A DNA stretch of 64,000 bases from Candidatus Accumulibacter necessarius (lineage in GTDB: Bacteria > Pseudomonadota > Gammaproteobacteria > Burkholderiales > Rhodocyclaceae). Position numbers and translations under genes: made by a program. Positions 26,793 through 35,943 of the stretch are shown one piece after another; the first letter of the stretch is position 1, and the number at the start of each line of letters is the position of its first letter. The notes under the pieces were generated by a model, which searched no databases, was not told the DNA's origin, and saw only the letters and a list, made by a program, of their open reading frames with translations. The stretch lies in assembly GCA_017302435.1 (NCBI GenBank), contig JAFLDL010000010.1, forward strand, positions 1 to 64,000, read 5' to 3'.

Positions 26793-27062
26793 TTACTTGG
26801 TCTTCTTGATGATCTCGTCCTTCATACCGGCATCGAAGAAGGCCTTGTTCGCCTTCTCGAAATCAACGCAGGATGGACCTCCTTTGCTCAGATTCTCCCG
26901 CGTGCAGCGGCGTGTTCCCTTGGCCAGATCGGCGCAAGCGCCTCCCGGCGCGAACAGCGATGCACATGCCTCGTGCATCCGCTTCTTCAGAGCCGCTTCG
27001 TCGTCTGCGGCAAACGCGGCCGAGCCAGCCAGAAGCAACGTGCAGAACAGCAAACGTTTCAT
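26793..27062 (-). CDS. Small secreted Cys-containing protein
   Basis: An 89-residue protein with a clear Sec signal peptide (MKRLLFCTLLLAGSAAFA, cleavage after AFA) and a short charged mature part with four cysteines (EACASL, GGACADL, TRRCTREN, GPSCVDF), which could form two disulfides, ending DEIIKKTK. GGGAG lies 6 bases before the ATG at 27062, which decides the start over upstream in-frame codons. No family recognised. It is isolated within gene-poor DNA; a periplasmic role is all that can be said. Confidence 0.72.
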   Translation of the reverse strand: MKRLLFCTLLLAGSAAFAADDEAALKKRMHEACASLFAPGGACADLAKGTRRCTRENLSKGGPSCVDFEKANKAFFDAGMKDEIIKKTK

Positions 27063-27877
27063 TTGATTCTCCCAGTCAGATATCCACGTAACATCGCTCC
27101 CAATGAGCGCAGTAGGTCGCACCCCACATCTCGCCTACAGTTCAATGATAACATGGGGCTTCCTTTCGCTACTCGTCGTTGCGCCAGGAGGCAGCGGCCG
27201 CGAAAATTCCGTCAACTACGACGCAGCGGAAGTGCACATGCGGCCAGATGGGCGCCAGTCGCAATCATGCGCCTGGCGTTGCAGGTCGGAAAATCACAGG
27301 GGCCGGGGTCGAATTATCAGCCGAATGACCGGTTACGGTTGATCGCCCCCAGGTCAACGTCGGCTTTGGGGGAAAGTCGCTACCGTCTGTTTCTGGCCGG
27401 TAGCCGACGGACCCCATCCCCCACACACGTGCCGCTCGTCCTTCAAAGCTGCCCGTCAGGCAAGAATAGCACTGCTGAAAATCGAACGGCGGCTTCCGTG
27501 CTGGCGGTGGTTGAGGTGAATGGCTGCTCTCACAAACCTCGACCGTCGGTTCAGGGTCGGGAGTACGCATTTGCGAAACGGGTAAGCCGTCGTTCACGGT
27601 GATTCCCAGGCCTACGGCAGGAGACTGGCCCATACCGGCCATCGCGTAATCAGGACGCCAACGGCGGCTGAGGCCGAGAAGCCAAGGGCCGCCGCCAACT
27701 GTCGAACGCCCGCTCGACACCAAATGGCCGGCTTTCGTGACGCCAAGCGACCTGCCCTCTTGGGCCGTGTCCCACAGGCAGGTACCATGTCAGGCGCCTT
27801 TCGGGGCAGCTCCCGCACGTCATCGCGGAATGCGGCCCCTCAATTGGACCCGCCTTGCCACCCGCCGCTGGCGCATC
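27063..27877. other. Gene-poor stretch, possible intergenic repeat unit
   Basis: About 0.8 kb with no supportable gene. The sequence around 27330-27480 (TCGGCTTTGGGGGAAAGTCG near 27360, TTCTGGCCGGTAGCCGACGG near 27390) has the look of long non-coding repeats scattered in some Proteobacterial genomes, and words such as CAAATGGCCG and AGGGCCGCCGCC occur both here (about 27690-27730) and in the preceding gene-poor stretch (about 26040-26070). Only one window is visible, so copy number is unknown. Confidence 0.4.
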
Positions 27878-28282
27878 TCAGCCTCTCCCTGGTTTACGGC
27901 GCATTGCCTGGAGCACCGGGAACAGCGCAAAGGCAATCTGCCCGGCCAGCCCCAGCAAATGCGCCACGTCGGAGTAAAGCGCCAGATGCGCCGTGAATGT
28001 CCGATTCGCCAGCAGGATGGACATCGACAACTCCGCAATCATCAGCAGCACAAAGGCAGCAGCGCCCATCACGACCGCTCCGCCCGAGGAAAGCGGTGCT
28101 CGCCGCAGAATGCGTCGGCAGATCAACCAGGAGACGCCAAGGATGATTGGCAGCTCGATGAGTACCGCCACGGTTTCGCCAATGCGAGGCACCAGCACCA
28201 GGGTCCGCAACACACCGAGGAGAAAGCCGACGGCGAAAGCCCCGGCAAAATAGGTGCAACCTGCTTGCAGCGCCTTCGTCAT
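27878..28282 (-). CDS. Small four-helix membrane protein, unknown function
   Basis: A 134-residue hydrophobic protein with about four membrane helices: TYFAGAFAVGFLLGVLRTLV, VAVLIELPIILGVSWLI, GAVVMGAAAFVLLMIAEL and LLGLAGQIAFALFPVLQAM. Segment FLLGVLRTLVLVPRIGETVA is conserved-looking, but I do not recognise the family. It starts 7 bases after the stop of the nitroreductase gene on the same strand, so the two are probably one transcript. No domain hints at a substrate. Confidence 0.72.
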   Translation of the reverse strand: MTKALQAGCTYFAGAFAVGFLLGVLRTLVLVPRIGETVAVLIELPIILGVSWLICRRILRRAPLSSGGAVVMGAAAFVLLMIAELSMSILLANRTFTAHLALYSDVAHLLGLAGQIAFALFPVLQAMRRKPGRG

Positions 28283-28289
28283 GCGGAAC

Positions 28290-29381
28290 TCACGCGGCGA
28301 TGATCACATCGCTGACCGGGCGGCGCAGGGAACGGGGCATCGGTGCGGCATGGCCATAACGGACCATCAGATCGACACGACGATCACCCACCCCCAGCAG
28401 TGCCCCAAGCTGCCGGCGTATGGGCGCGATCTCGAGCGGCTGATTGAGATGCGCATGGCGGATACCGAGTGCGGTCGCCTGCAGGGCAAAGCGTTGATAG
28501 CTCCTTCCGGCCTCAACCCAGTGCGCCGGATCGTCGCGCTCCGAGACAAAGACCGCCAGCCCGGCACTGGAGCGTACCTGCCGGGCGTAGCGCTCGTTTT
28601 CTGCGGCCGGCTTGAAGAAGGCACCGAACAGGATCGACCCCAGCCAGGTGGGCAGCGTCGGATTGCCGGAACAGGCGACATACAGGCCGTCACCACGCTC
28701 GGCTGCCGCGCGGGCATTGAAACGCAGCCAGGAGCGCAGTTCCGCCACAAAGGCCGGGTCGGAGACCTGGATCGTGGTGGCCGCCAGGATCAGCTCAAGC
28801 ACCTGTTCGACCCTGGCGCGATCCTCGATCAGCAGCAATTCGCAACCGTCGACCCGTGCCGCCCTCTGCAACAGCATCCGGTCCATCGCGCCAAGGGCTC
28901 GGCCATCATAGTCGGAGCGGGTGCACTGCCGGTCGGGAATGGCGTCGAAGAGGGCATCACGCGCGGCGCCGGCCCGCCCGGTCGTCACCTGGACTCGCCC
29001 TGCGCCTGCCGGATCGAAAGTCAGCTCGCTCGATCTCCCGGTCGCCCGGGCCGCCAGCATCAGGTTTTCAGCGGCGCAGCCGAGCGAGGCGTAGAGGTGA
29101 TGGTTGTCGGCATCGGCCACGGGCAGCGAGCGACTGAAGTCCGGCGCGATCACCACACCCGCATGCGTCTGCTGGAAGTGCCAGGGCTGGGCGTTGTGGC
29201 TGTTCGCCGCAAGGGTCGCGTAGTGGACCAGATCGGCGAACCCCGCGCCGCTGGCAGACGACCGATGCGACCACAAGTTGGCCGCCACTGAGTCATAATC
29301 CGGACCGCGCGTCAGCCAGTGAATTCCTGCGCCCGTAGCCGCCGCGACGCCGGCACCGACGAGGAAGGTCCGCCGCTTCAT
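28290..29381 (-). CDS. Acg-type nitroreductase family protein with Tat signal
   Basis: A 363-residue flavin-type protein. Starting at 29381 it opens with a twin-arginine signal (MKRRTFLVGAGVAAATGAG), so it is probably exported folded with its cofactor. FMN-binding features of nitroreductases are LAANSHNAQPWHF (about residues 52-64) and the C-terminal RYGHAAPMPRSLRRPVSDVI; the centre resembles the mycobacterial Acg family rather than classical NfsB enzymes. AGGG is 9 bases upstream of the chosen ATG; another in-frame ATG at 29390 is possible. The physiological substrate is unknown. A membrane protein gene follows after 7 bases. Confidence 0.82.
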   Translation of the reverse strand: MKRRTFLVGAGVAAATGAGIHWLTRGPDYDSVAANLWSHRSSASGAGFADLVHYATLAANSHNAQPWHFQQTHAGVVIAPDFSRSLPVADADNHHLYASLGCAAENLMLAARATGRSSELTFDPAGAGRVQVTTGRAGAARDALFDAIPDRQCTRSDYDGRALGAMDRMLLQRAARVDGCELLLIEDRARVEQVLELILAATTIQVSDPAFVAELRSWLRFNARAAAERGDGLYVACSGNPTLPTWLGSILFGAFFKPAAENERYARQVRSSAGLAVFVSERDDPAHWVEAGRSYQRFALQATALGIRHAHLNQPLEIAPIRRQLGALLGVGDRRVDLMVRYGHAAPMPRSLRRPVSDVIIAA

Positions 29382-29559
29382 GATGATCATCCCTGTGAGA
29401 AAGTCCCCTGGCTGGTGCAGCATAGGCGCTTTCCGAGATCCCCGTTGACGACCGTCAGTGCCTCGGTGAATCCTCGCATCCTCGAACCACGATCGCCGAG
29501 ATGGCCGACGACCACACACCCGTCGACACCCGCTATCCACCCCATATCCACCCGCAGCC

Positions 29560-29799
29560 ATGATGCCCGACACGAACGCCTGTCCCGATCCTTTTTCCCT
29601 GCCCATGAACAACCTCGCCGACGCGCAGGCACTCGTTCGCGCGATCGAAGCCCTGCTCAGCCAGCGAGGTCTCAGGCTGCGACCTCCTCCGCCCGTGCCC
29701 GATACCTGCTGTGGACGGGGCTGCAACGGTTGTATCTGGCAAGGATACTACGCAGCGCTGACCTACTGGCGGGATCAGGCCCGGCAACTCGCGCGCTGA
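29560..29799 (+). CDS. Oxidoreductase-like domain (PF09791-type) small protein
   Basis: A 79-residue protein whose C-terminal half PPPPVPDTCCGRGCNGCIWQ, continuing GYYAALTYWRDQA, is the four-cysteine oxidoreductase-like N-terminal domain, known as a stand-alone bacterial protein or at the N-terminus of eukaryotic oxidoreductase-like proteins. The CC-G-C-x2-C pattern may bind metal or a cluster. The start could be ATG 29560 or 29608 (MNNLADAQALVRAIEAL); the latter also fits the family. It is divergent from the nitroreductase gene. Function unknown. Confidence 0.78.
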   Translation: MMPDTNACPDPFSLPMNNLADAQALVRAIEALLSQRGLRLRPPPPVPDTCCGRGCNGCIWQGYYAALTYWRDQARQLAR

Positions 29800-30199
29800 G
29801 GGCCATTGATCCGCAAGGCCGTCCGCACCGCTCGATCGCGTTGCCGCGACGAGTTGATCAACCTGGAAAGCAATGCCCATGACGCGCCAGCACCCGCTCG
29901 CGGATCTCGTCGAAGTCGAGGCCAAACAGAGAACAGCACGGGCGGTACGAGAAGGGTCCTGACCACGCCTGCGGTACGCGCAGCGACTTGAAGTCTCGTT
30001 CTTCACTGGCCTGGGTCTTGTCGAAAAGGGGCAGCAGACGTGGACATCAGAGGTGCGCTCCTGCAGAAGATCCGCAGACCCGGCCACTCCGCATTTTCGG
30101 GATTTTTTTGACCATCGACGCGGGCAGACGATCGCACGTGCTGCCTTAGTCTCTTATGACTCAGGTCTTTACCTGCCAGCGGCTGAGGCTCATGGGCAT
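29800..30199. other. Gap with a possible minus-strand coding remnant
   Basis: About 400 bases without a firm gene. On the minus strand an open stretch of about 60 codons ending in TGA at 29860-29858 reads DKTQASEERDFKSLRVPQAW, SGPFSYRPCCSLFGLDFDEI and RERVLARHGHCFPG, with natural codon use but no start codon (a TGA closes the frame near 30047). It may be the tail of a decayed gene. Nothing else is seen. Confidence 0.4.
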
Positions 30200-30445
30200 T
30201 TACGCGGCTCCCGCAAGCGTCTCGTTGCCGTCGTTCGGAGGTTCGTCCGGGACGATTTCCAGCAGGTCGCCCAAGCCGCAGCCGAGGACCGTGCAGATTC
30301 GCTCCAGCGCGGGGAGGTCGACCCGGGTCGCCCGGTCGCGCGTCAATGCGGTCACCGTGCTGCGATTGACATGCGCCAGCTGCGCCAATTCGGCGGCTTT
30401 CAGCTGGTGGCGTTCCATGAGTTCGCCGAGGTGGGAGCGGATCAT
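30200..30445 (-). CDS. Small XRE-family HTH transcriptional regulator
   Basis: An 81-residue Cro/CI-type protein: MIRSHLGELMERHQLKAAEL, then AQLAHVNRSTVTALTRDRA, which is the helix-turn-helix, and VDLPALERICTVLGCGLGDL LEI (written in parts), the classical last helices of YozG-like short XRE regulators. No effector domain is present. It stands alone; neighbours do not reveal the target. It may regulate its own promoter in the 30446-30700 gap. Confidence 0.85.
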   Translation of the reverse strand: MIRSHLGELMERHQLKAAELAQLAHVNRSTVTALTRDRATRVDLPALERICTVLGCGLGDLLEIVPDEPPNDGNETLAGAA

Positions 30446-30772
30446 GGAATCTCAAATTATCGCGGGGTGCTGGGCAGGATAGCGCCATTTCCTGCTTGAG
30501 ATTGACGGCTGCACCCGGCGTCAGCGATACTCGCCGACTGCCGATTGGATTTCCTGTCGTGCCTTCTTGGCAGCCAGGTGCTCCACCGATCCCCCCGCGG
30601 CCCCGATCTCCAGCATCGGGTAGCCTGATGCTGGAATCGCTGCTCTTCTCGGTGCAACGACCCGCAGAGACCAGACTGACCGGTCCGCGCCTGCGAGGGG
30701 CGCCCTCGGCCGCCAATGCCGCTCGAAGCTGTTGCAGTGGTCAACATTCAACGCACAAGGAATGCATGCTTC
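30446..30772. other. Intergenic region between XRE regulator and hisI
   Basis: About 330 bases between divergent genes. It must contain both promoters, but I see no clear sigma-70 hexamers or operator palindrome. A Gly-rich minus-strand frame crosses it and is rejected. Confidence 0.45.
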
Positions 30773-31150
30773 ATGATCAAGATTGATTTTGAAAAAATGG
30801 GCGGGTTGATTCCTGCCGTGATCCAGGATGCCGATAACGGCGAGGTGCTGATGGTCGCCTTCATGGACGAAAAGACGTTGAATCTGACCCTGGAGTCCGG
30901 CAAGACCTGGTTCTTCAGTCGCTCGCGCAACAAGTACTGGATGAAGGGCGAGGAGTCCGGCAATACACAGGACGTTGTCGAGGTCTTCACCGACTGCGAT
31001 GCCGACACGGTGGTCATCAAGGTCCGGCAGAACGGCCCCGCGGCCTGTCATACCGGTAACCGCAGCTGCTTCTTCGTGAAATGGGAAAGCGGGGCCTGGG
31101 TGGAGCATTCCAATCCCCTGTTTGACCCGGCGCTGGTGTACAAGAAATGA
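30773..31150 (+). CDS. hisI: Phosphoribosyl-AMP cyclohydrolase
   Basis: A 125-residue HisI that opens the purine ring of phosphoribosyl-AMP in histidine synthesis. The active-site blocks are complete: [20 protein letters not shown], the Mg-binding [11 protein letters not shown], and the Zn-binding [14 protein letters not shown]. The start [16 protein letters not shown] matches other stand-alone HisI proteins. It is fused to neither HisE nor other his genes and overlaps hisG by 4 bases (ATGA). Base composition is visibly lower in G+C than the flanking genes, and the protein is close in style to Desulfobacterota HisI, suggesting transfer. Confidence 0.94.
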   Translation: MIKIDFEKMGGLIPAVIQDADNGEVLMVAFMDEKTLNLTLESGKTWFFSRSRNKYWMKGEESGNTQDVVEVFTDCDADTVVIKVRQNGPAACHTGNRSCFFVKWESGAWVEHSNPLFDPALVYKK

Positions 31151-32037
31151 AGCAAGCCGTGATGGACAATCTGCTGAAGTTCGGCATCCCCAAAGGAAGC
31201 CTGGAGGAGGCCACCGTCGAGCTGTTCCGCAAGGCCGGCTGGCGGATAACCACCGCATCGCGCAGCTACTTTCCAAGCGTCGACGACGAAGAGATGAAAT
31301 GCAGCCTCATCCGTCCCCAGGAGATGGGCAGGTATGTCGAACGAGGCACCATCGACGTCGGCATTGCGGGCAGGGACTGGGTCCGGGAGAGCGATTCGGA
31401 TGTCGTGGAAATCTGCGAGATGGCCTATTCCAAGGTTTCCCGCGGCACGGTGCGCTGGGTCCTGGTGGTCAATGAGGGTTCCGAGGTGCGCTCACCCGAG
31501 GATCTCCGCGGCGGCACCATCTCGACGGAACTGGTGGGCTTCACCCAGCGTTACTTCGCCGAGCGCAATATTCCGGTCACCGTTGAATTCTCATGGGGGG
31601 CCACCGAGGCCAAGGTGGTCGAGGGGCTGTGCGACGCCATCGTCGAGGTCACCGAGACGGGTTCCACCATTCGTGCCAATGGCCTGCGCATCGTCTGCGA
31701 CCTGATGGAGTCGCTGCCGGTCATGATCGCCAACCGGAGGGCATGGGAAGACCCCTGGAAGCGGGTCAAGATCGAGCAGATCGCTACCCTGCTGCAATCG
31801 ACCTTGCGCGCGGAAGGGATGGTGGGCCTGAAGATGAACGCTCCTGGAGACCGTGTTGCCGCCATCACCGCCATCCTCCCCAGCCTCAACAACCCGACCG
31901 TTGCCCATCTGCACAATTCCGACTGGGTTTCGATCGAAACCATCCTCCCGGAAATCAAGGTTCGAAGCATCGTTCCGGAACTGATGAAGCTCGGTGCCGA
32001 GGGAATTGTCGAGTACCCGTTGAACAAGATCATCTGA
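31147..32037 (+). CDS. hisG: ATP phosphoribosyltransferase, long form
   Basis: A 296-residue HisG, first enzyme of histidine synthesis. The PRPP-binding loop region is seen as [19 protein letters not shown] (about residues 167-185); [17 protein letters not shown] is the N-terminal signature. About 75 C-terminal residues ([40 protein letters not shown]) form the regulatory HisG_C domain that binds histidine. Most Betaproteobacteria instead use a short HisG with HisZ, so a long form coupled to hisI is unusual here and probably acquired. The ATG at 31147 overlaps the hisI stop; an internal ATG at 31162 is an alternative. Confidence 0.94.
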   Translation: MKQAVMDNLLKFGIPKGSLEEATVELFRKAGWRITTASRSYFPSVDDEEMKCSLIRPQEMGRYVERGTIDVGIAGRDWVRESDSDVVEICEMAYSKVSRGTVRWVLVVNEGSEVRSPEDLRGGTISTELVGFTQRYFAERNIPVTVEFSWGATEAKVVEGLCDAIVEVTETGSTIRANGLRIVCDLMESLPVMIANRRAWEDPWKRVKIEQIATLLQSTLRAEGMVGLKMNAPGDRVAAITAILPSLNNPTVAHLHNSDWVSIETILPEIKVRSIVPELMKLGAEGIVEYPLNKII

Positions 32038-32145
32038 GCAGACTGGCCCGGTGTCAATTTGCAGGACCCAACGTTCCCGGACGGACCGGGATGTCGATAC
32101 GGCCCGTCTGGCTGGTCTTTCAGCGTACCTCAGCTATGCAGTTAT

Positions 32146-32241
32146 GGGGACAGTATAGGTAATTCGCACCGCTGAACGCACTACCCGGGCAACCCTCTTC
32201 GGACTTTGGTGTGAGAATGAGGAATTGAGTATACTGTCCCC
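32146..32241. repeat. 96-bp REP/IS200-like inverted-repeat element
   Basis: GGGGACAGTATA (32146-32157) and TATACTGTCCCC (32230-32241) are perfect 12-base inverted arms. Just inside them, TAATTC and GAATTG extend the symmetry imperfectly. GGGGACAGTATACT-type ends flank Y1 (RAYT/IS200-like) transposases and their internally deleted derivatives in many Proteobacteria. The 72-base interior has no gene, so this is a non-autonomous element or a remnant. Confidence 0.65.
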
Positions 32242-32320
32242 GAAATACACGCTTCGTCAATCATCTCCAGCCTCGAGATGTTGACCCGTTTTTTCGATAA
32301 CTCAATGCCTTAACATAACC

Positions 32321-34918
32321 ATGCAGAAGAATCAGGGCGCCAGGGAAGACTCGCCAACGCTGCACACCCCAATGATGCAGCAGTACCTGCGCATCAAGGC
32401 GGAGCATCCGGGCATCCTGCTGTTCTACCGGATGGGTGACTTCTACGAGTTGTTCTTCGACGATGCGGAAAAGGCCGCCCGCCTGCTCGACATCACCTTG
32501 ACGACACGCGGCCAGTCGGCCGGGCAGCCGATCCGGATGGCTGGCGTACCCTACCACGCTGTCGAACAGTATCTGGCGAAGCTGGTCCGGCTCGGCGAGT
32601 CGGTGGTGATCTGCGAGCAAATCGGTGATCCGGCGACCAGCAAGGGTCCGGTCGAACGTGCCGTGGCGCGCATCGTCACCCCTGGCACCTTGACCGACGC
32701 GGCGCTGCTCGACGAGAAACGCAACACCCTCCTGCTCGCCATCCATCTGACCCGACAACTCGCCGGCCTGGCCTGGATCAATCTGGCGAGTGGTGACTTC
32801 CGCGTCTGCGAAGTCGTGCCGGCAAGGCTGGCGGCGACCCTCGAACGTATCCGTCCGGCTGAAATCATCCTCGCCGAGAGCCTGGCGCTCAGCTTCACCC
32901 CGGAAGTGGCGCTGACCCGTCAACCGGACTGGCATTTCGACGTCGAGGCGGCCGGCCGCGAACTCCGTGCGCACTTCGGCACCACCTCGCTGGCCGGTTT
33001 CGGTGCCGACGGTCTGCGGCCGGCCATTGCCGCCGCCGGCGCCCTGCTGCGTTACGCCAAAGCGACGCAGACGCGCGCCCTGCCCCACCTGCGGGCGCTG
33101 ATTGTCGAACGCGACGCGACCTTCCTTGGCCTTGACGCAGCGACCCGGCGCAACCTCGAACTCACCGAAACCCTGCGCGGCCAGCCGGCGCCAACGGTCT
33201 GCAGCCTGCTCGACAACTGCGTCACCGCCATGGGTTCGCGGCTATTGCGCCACGCCCTCCACCACCCCCTGCGCGACCCCGCCATCCCCGCTGCCCGCCA
33301 CACGGCGATCGCCATGCTGCTCGACGACGGTGGCCACACGCTGCGAGCGCTGCGGCAAGCCCTGCGCGGTTTTGCCGACGTCGAACGCATCGCCGGTCGC
33401 ATCGCGCTCTACAGCGCCCGCCCGCGGGATCTGTCAAGCCTGCGCGACAGCCTGCAGCGCCTCGCCGAGCTGCGCGCGCCACTGCCGGCGACCGCCGCGC
33501 CGCTGCTCGCCGAACTGCATGCGCATCTGGCGACCCCGGTGGCGGCCTTCGACCTGCTGTGCCGTGCCATTCTGCCCGAGCCCGGCGCCCTGATCCGTGA
33601 CGGCGGCGTCATCGCCAATGGCTTCGACGCCGATCTCGACGAACTGCGCGCGCTCAACGACAACTGCGGCGCCTTCCTCGTCGAGCTCGAAACGCGTGAG
33701 CGCGAACGCACCGGAATCGCCAACCTCAAGGTCGAGTACAACCGTGTGCACGGCTTCTACATCGAAGTCAGCAACGCCAACGCCACCAAGGTCCCCGACG
33801 ATTATCGTCGCCGGCAAACGCTGAAGAGCGCCGAGCGCTACCTGACGCCGGAACTCAAGGCCTTCGAGGACAAGGCCCTGTCGGCACAGGACCGCGCCCT
33901 GGGGCGCGAAAAGCTGCTCTACGAGGGTGTTCTCGGCTCGCTGCAGGCCGACCTGCCGCAGCTGCAGCAGATCGCCCAGGCGGTGGCCAGCCTCGATCTG
34001 CTCGCCGGCTTCGCCGATACGGCACAACTCCGCAACTACTGCAGACCGCAGTTCTCGTCCGAACCGGGGCTGCTGATCGAGGGGGGTCGGCACCCGGTCG
34101 TCGAAGGCCAGCTCGCTGACGGCGAAACCTTCATCGCCAACGATACCCGCCTGGCTGACGAGCGGCGCCTGCTGCTGATCACCGGCCCGAACATGGGCGG
34201 GAAATCCACCTACATGCGACAGACGGCGCTGATCGCCCTGCTCGCCCATGTCGGCAGCTACGTCCCGGCAACCCGCGCCGTTCTCGGCCCGCTCGACCAG
34301 ATCTTCACCCGCATCGGCGCCGCCGATGATCTTGCCGGTGGCCGTTCGACCTTCATGGTCGAGATGACCGAATCCGCCGCCATCCTCCATCACGCCACTG
34401 ATCGCAGCCTGGTGCTGATGGACGAGGTCGGGCGCGGCACCTCGACCTTCGACGGCATGGCCCTGGCTTTTGCCATCTGTCGTCACCTGCTCGAAAGGAA
34501 CCGCTGCCTGACGCTGTTTGCCACCCACTACTTCGAACTGACGCTGCTCGCCAACGAGTACGCGGACCTGGCCAATGTGCATCTGGACGCCATCGAACAC
34601 GGTGAGCGCATCGTCTTCCTGCACGCTGTCGAGGAAGGCCCGGCCAACCAGAGTTACGGCATTCAGGTCGCCGCGCTGGCCGGGATTCCCTCGTCGGTAC
34701 TGAAGGCGGCCCGGCGACAGTTGCGCGAGTTTGAACAGCGGGCGTCGATCAACCCCCTGCAACCGGATCTGTTCGCCAGCGCGCTCTCCAGCGCCGCTGA
34801 AGCGCAGGAGCCGCCGGCGTCGCCGGCGATCGACCGGCTGCGGGCCATCGATCCCGATCGACTGACGCCGCGAGAGGCGCTCGACGCGCTCTACGAGCTG
34901 AAAGCGCTCCTGCCATGA
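32321..34918 (+). CDS. mutS: DNA mismatch repair protein MutS
   Basis: An 865-residue MutS. The mismatch-contacting Phe-x-Glu motif is in [17 protein letters not shown] (about residues 30-46), the ABC-type ATPase site is [13 protein letters not shown] (about 622-634), and [19 protein letters not shown] holds Walker B and signature. The C-terminal helix-turn region LYELKALLP ends the protein. MutS recognises mispairs and recruits MutL. The ATG is close behind the 96-bp inverted-repeat element. The metallophosphoesterase gene starts within the last 4 bases (ATGA), so the two are coupled. Confidence 0.97.
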   Translation: MQKNQGAREDSPTLHTPMMQQYLRIKAEHPGILLFYRMGDFYELFFDDAEKAARLLDITLTTRGQSAGQPIRMAGVPYHAVEQYLAKLVRLGESVVICEQIGDPATSKGPVERAVARIVTPGTLTDAALLDEKRNTLLLAIHLTRQLAGLAWINLASGDFRVCEVVPARLAATLERIRPAEIILAESLALSFTPEVALTRQPDWHFDVEAAGRELRAHFGTTSLAGFGADGLRPAIAAAGALLRYAKATQTRALPHLRALIVERDATFLGLDAATRRNLELTETLRGQPAPTVCSLLDNCVTAMGSRLLRHALHHPLRDPAIPAARHTAIAMLLDDGGHTLRALRQALRGFADVERIAGRIALYSARPRDLSSLRDSLQRLAELRAPLPATAAPLLAELHAHLATPVAAFDLLCRAILPEPGALIRDGGVIANGFDADLDELRALNDNCGAFLVELETRERERTGIANLKVEYNRVHGFYIEVSNANATKVPDDYRRRQTLKSAERYLTPELKAFEDKALSAQDRALGREKLLYEGVLGSLQADLPQLQQIAQAVASLDLLAGFADTAQLRNYCRPQFSSEPGLLIEGGRHPVVEGQLADGETFIANDTRLADERRLLLITGPNMGGKSTYMRQTALIALLAHVGSYVPATRAVLGPLDQIFTRIGAADDLAGGRSTFMVEMTESAAILHHATDRSLVLMDEVGRGTSTFDGMALAFAICRHLLERNRCLTLFATHYFELTLLANEYADLANVHLDAIEHGERIVFLHAVEEGPANQSYGIQVAALAGIPSSVLKAARRQLREFEQRASINPLQPDLFASALSSAAEAQEPPASPAIDRLRAIDPDRLTPREALDALYELKALLP

Positions 34919-35859
34919 ACAGCCCATCGAAGCCGACCGCCCTCAAGCTGCTTGCCGCCGCGTTCGGCCTGCTGCTCGCCGGGGCGGCAGCGGCTGAAAC
35001 CTGGCGCTTTGCCGCCATCGGCGACACCCCGTACAGCGATTACGAACGGCGCGAACTGCCGCGGATGCTGGATGACATCGCTGCCGAACATGCCAGCCTG
35101 ATCGTCCACGCCGGCGATTTCAAAGACAGCAGGCTGGTTTGCAGCGACGAAGTCTTCCTCGACCGCCGGGCGCTGTTTGACGCCTCAGCGGTGCCCCTGA
35201 TCTATGTCCCGGGCGACAACGAATGGACAGACTGCCGGCATCTGGCGGCGGGCCATTTCGACCCGCTCGAGCGACTGCAGAAGCTGCGCCAGCTGTTCTT
35301 CGCCGAGCCCCGCTCGCTCGGCAGAAAAACGATCGCTGTCGAACAACAGGCCGGTGGCTACCCGGAGCACCTGCGCTGGCGTTTGGGCCCGGTGATCTTC
35401 GTGTCGCTCAATGTGCCGGGGCCAAACAACAACTTCGGCATCGGGCGCGCGCCGCGCGACGAGTATCTGGCCCGCAACCCGGCGGTGATTGATTGGCTGC
35501 GACAGGGATTTGCCGCGGCGCACCGTGAACGGTCGGCCGGCATGGTCATCGTCATGCAGGGTAACCCTGGCTTCAAGCACCACGCGGCCGGCCTGACGCA
35601 CGTTGGTTACCGCGACCTGCTGGACGCGCTGAGCAGCGAGACCCTTGCTTTCCCCGGTCAGGTACTTCTGATCCACGGTGATACGCACTGGCAGCGTATC
35701 GACCAGCCGTTGCGCGATCCGACGACGCATCTGCCGATCAGCAACTTCACTCGCCTGGAGACCTTTGGCTATCCGCTCATGGGCTGGGTGAAAGTCATCG
35801 TCGATAGCGAGCATCCGCAGCTTTTCCGCTTCGAAGTTCACCCCCACCGCCGGCGCTGA
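34915..35859 (+). CDS. Exported metallophosphoesterase
   Basis: A 314-residue calcineurin-like phosphoesterase with a signal peptide ([17 protein letters not shown]). Metal-binding motifs appear in the expected order: [32 protein letters not shown] and [10 protein letters not shown]. It is probably periplasmic and hydrolyses a phosphate monoester or diester of unknown identity. It is translationally coupled to mutS (ATGA), a linkage also common in Rhodocyclales as far as I recall, with no obvious functional connection. Confidence 0.88.
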   Translation: MNSPSKPTALKLLAAAFGLLLAGAAAAETWRFAAIGDTPYSDYERRELPRMLDDIAAEHASLIVHAGDFKDSRLVCSDEVFLDRRALFDASAVPLIYVPGDNEWTDCRHLAAGHFDPLERLQKLRQLFFAEPRSLGRKTIAVEQQAGGYPEHLRWRLGPVIFVSLNVPGPNNNFGIGRAPRDEYLARNPAVIDWLRQGFAAAHRERSAGMVIVMQGNPGFKHHAAGLTHVGYRDLLDALSSETLAFPGQVLLIHGDTHWQRIDQPLRDPTTHLPISNFTRLETFGYPLMGWVKVIVDSEHPQLFRFEVHPHRRR

Positions 35860-35943
35860 TTTCCAGCCACCCTCAAGACCGTCGACATCAGCGACGCCAA
35901 GCTCTAGACTTAATTGAGATAACCGCCTGAGGAGGAATCGATC

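Noticed and set aside
26416-27066. A 216-codon plus-strand frame in the gene-poor region
   Set aside because: No ribosome site, odd composition, and it runs antisense through the small secreted protein gene.
30003-30716. A 237-codon minus-strand frame overlapping the XRE gene and hisI upstream region
   Set aside because: Composition (Gly/Arg/Pro/Ser-rich) is that of non-coding DNA and it overlaps a convincing XRE gene in another frame.
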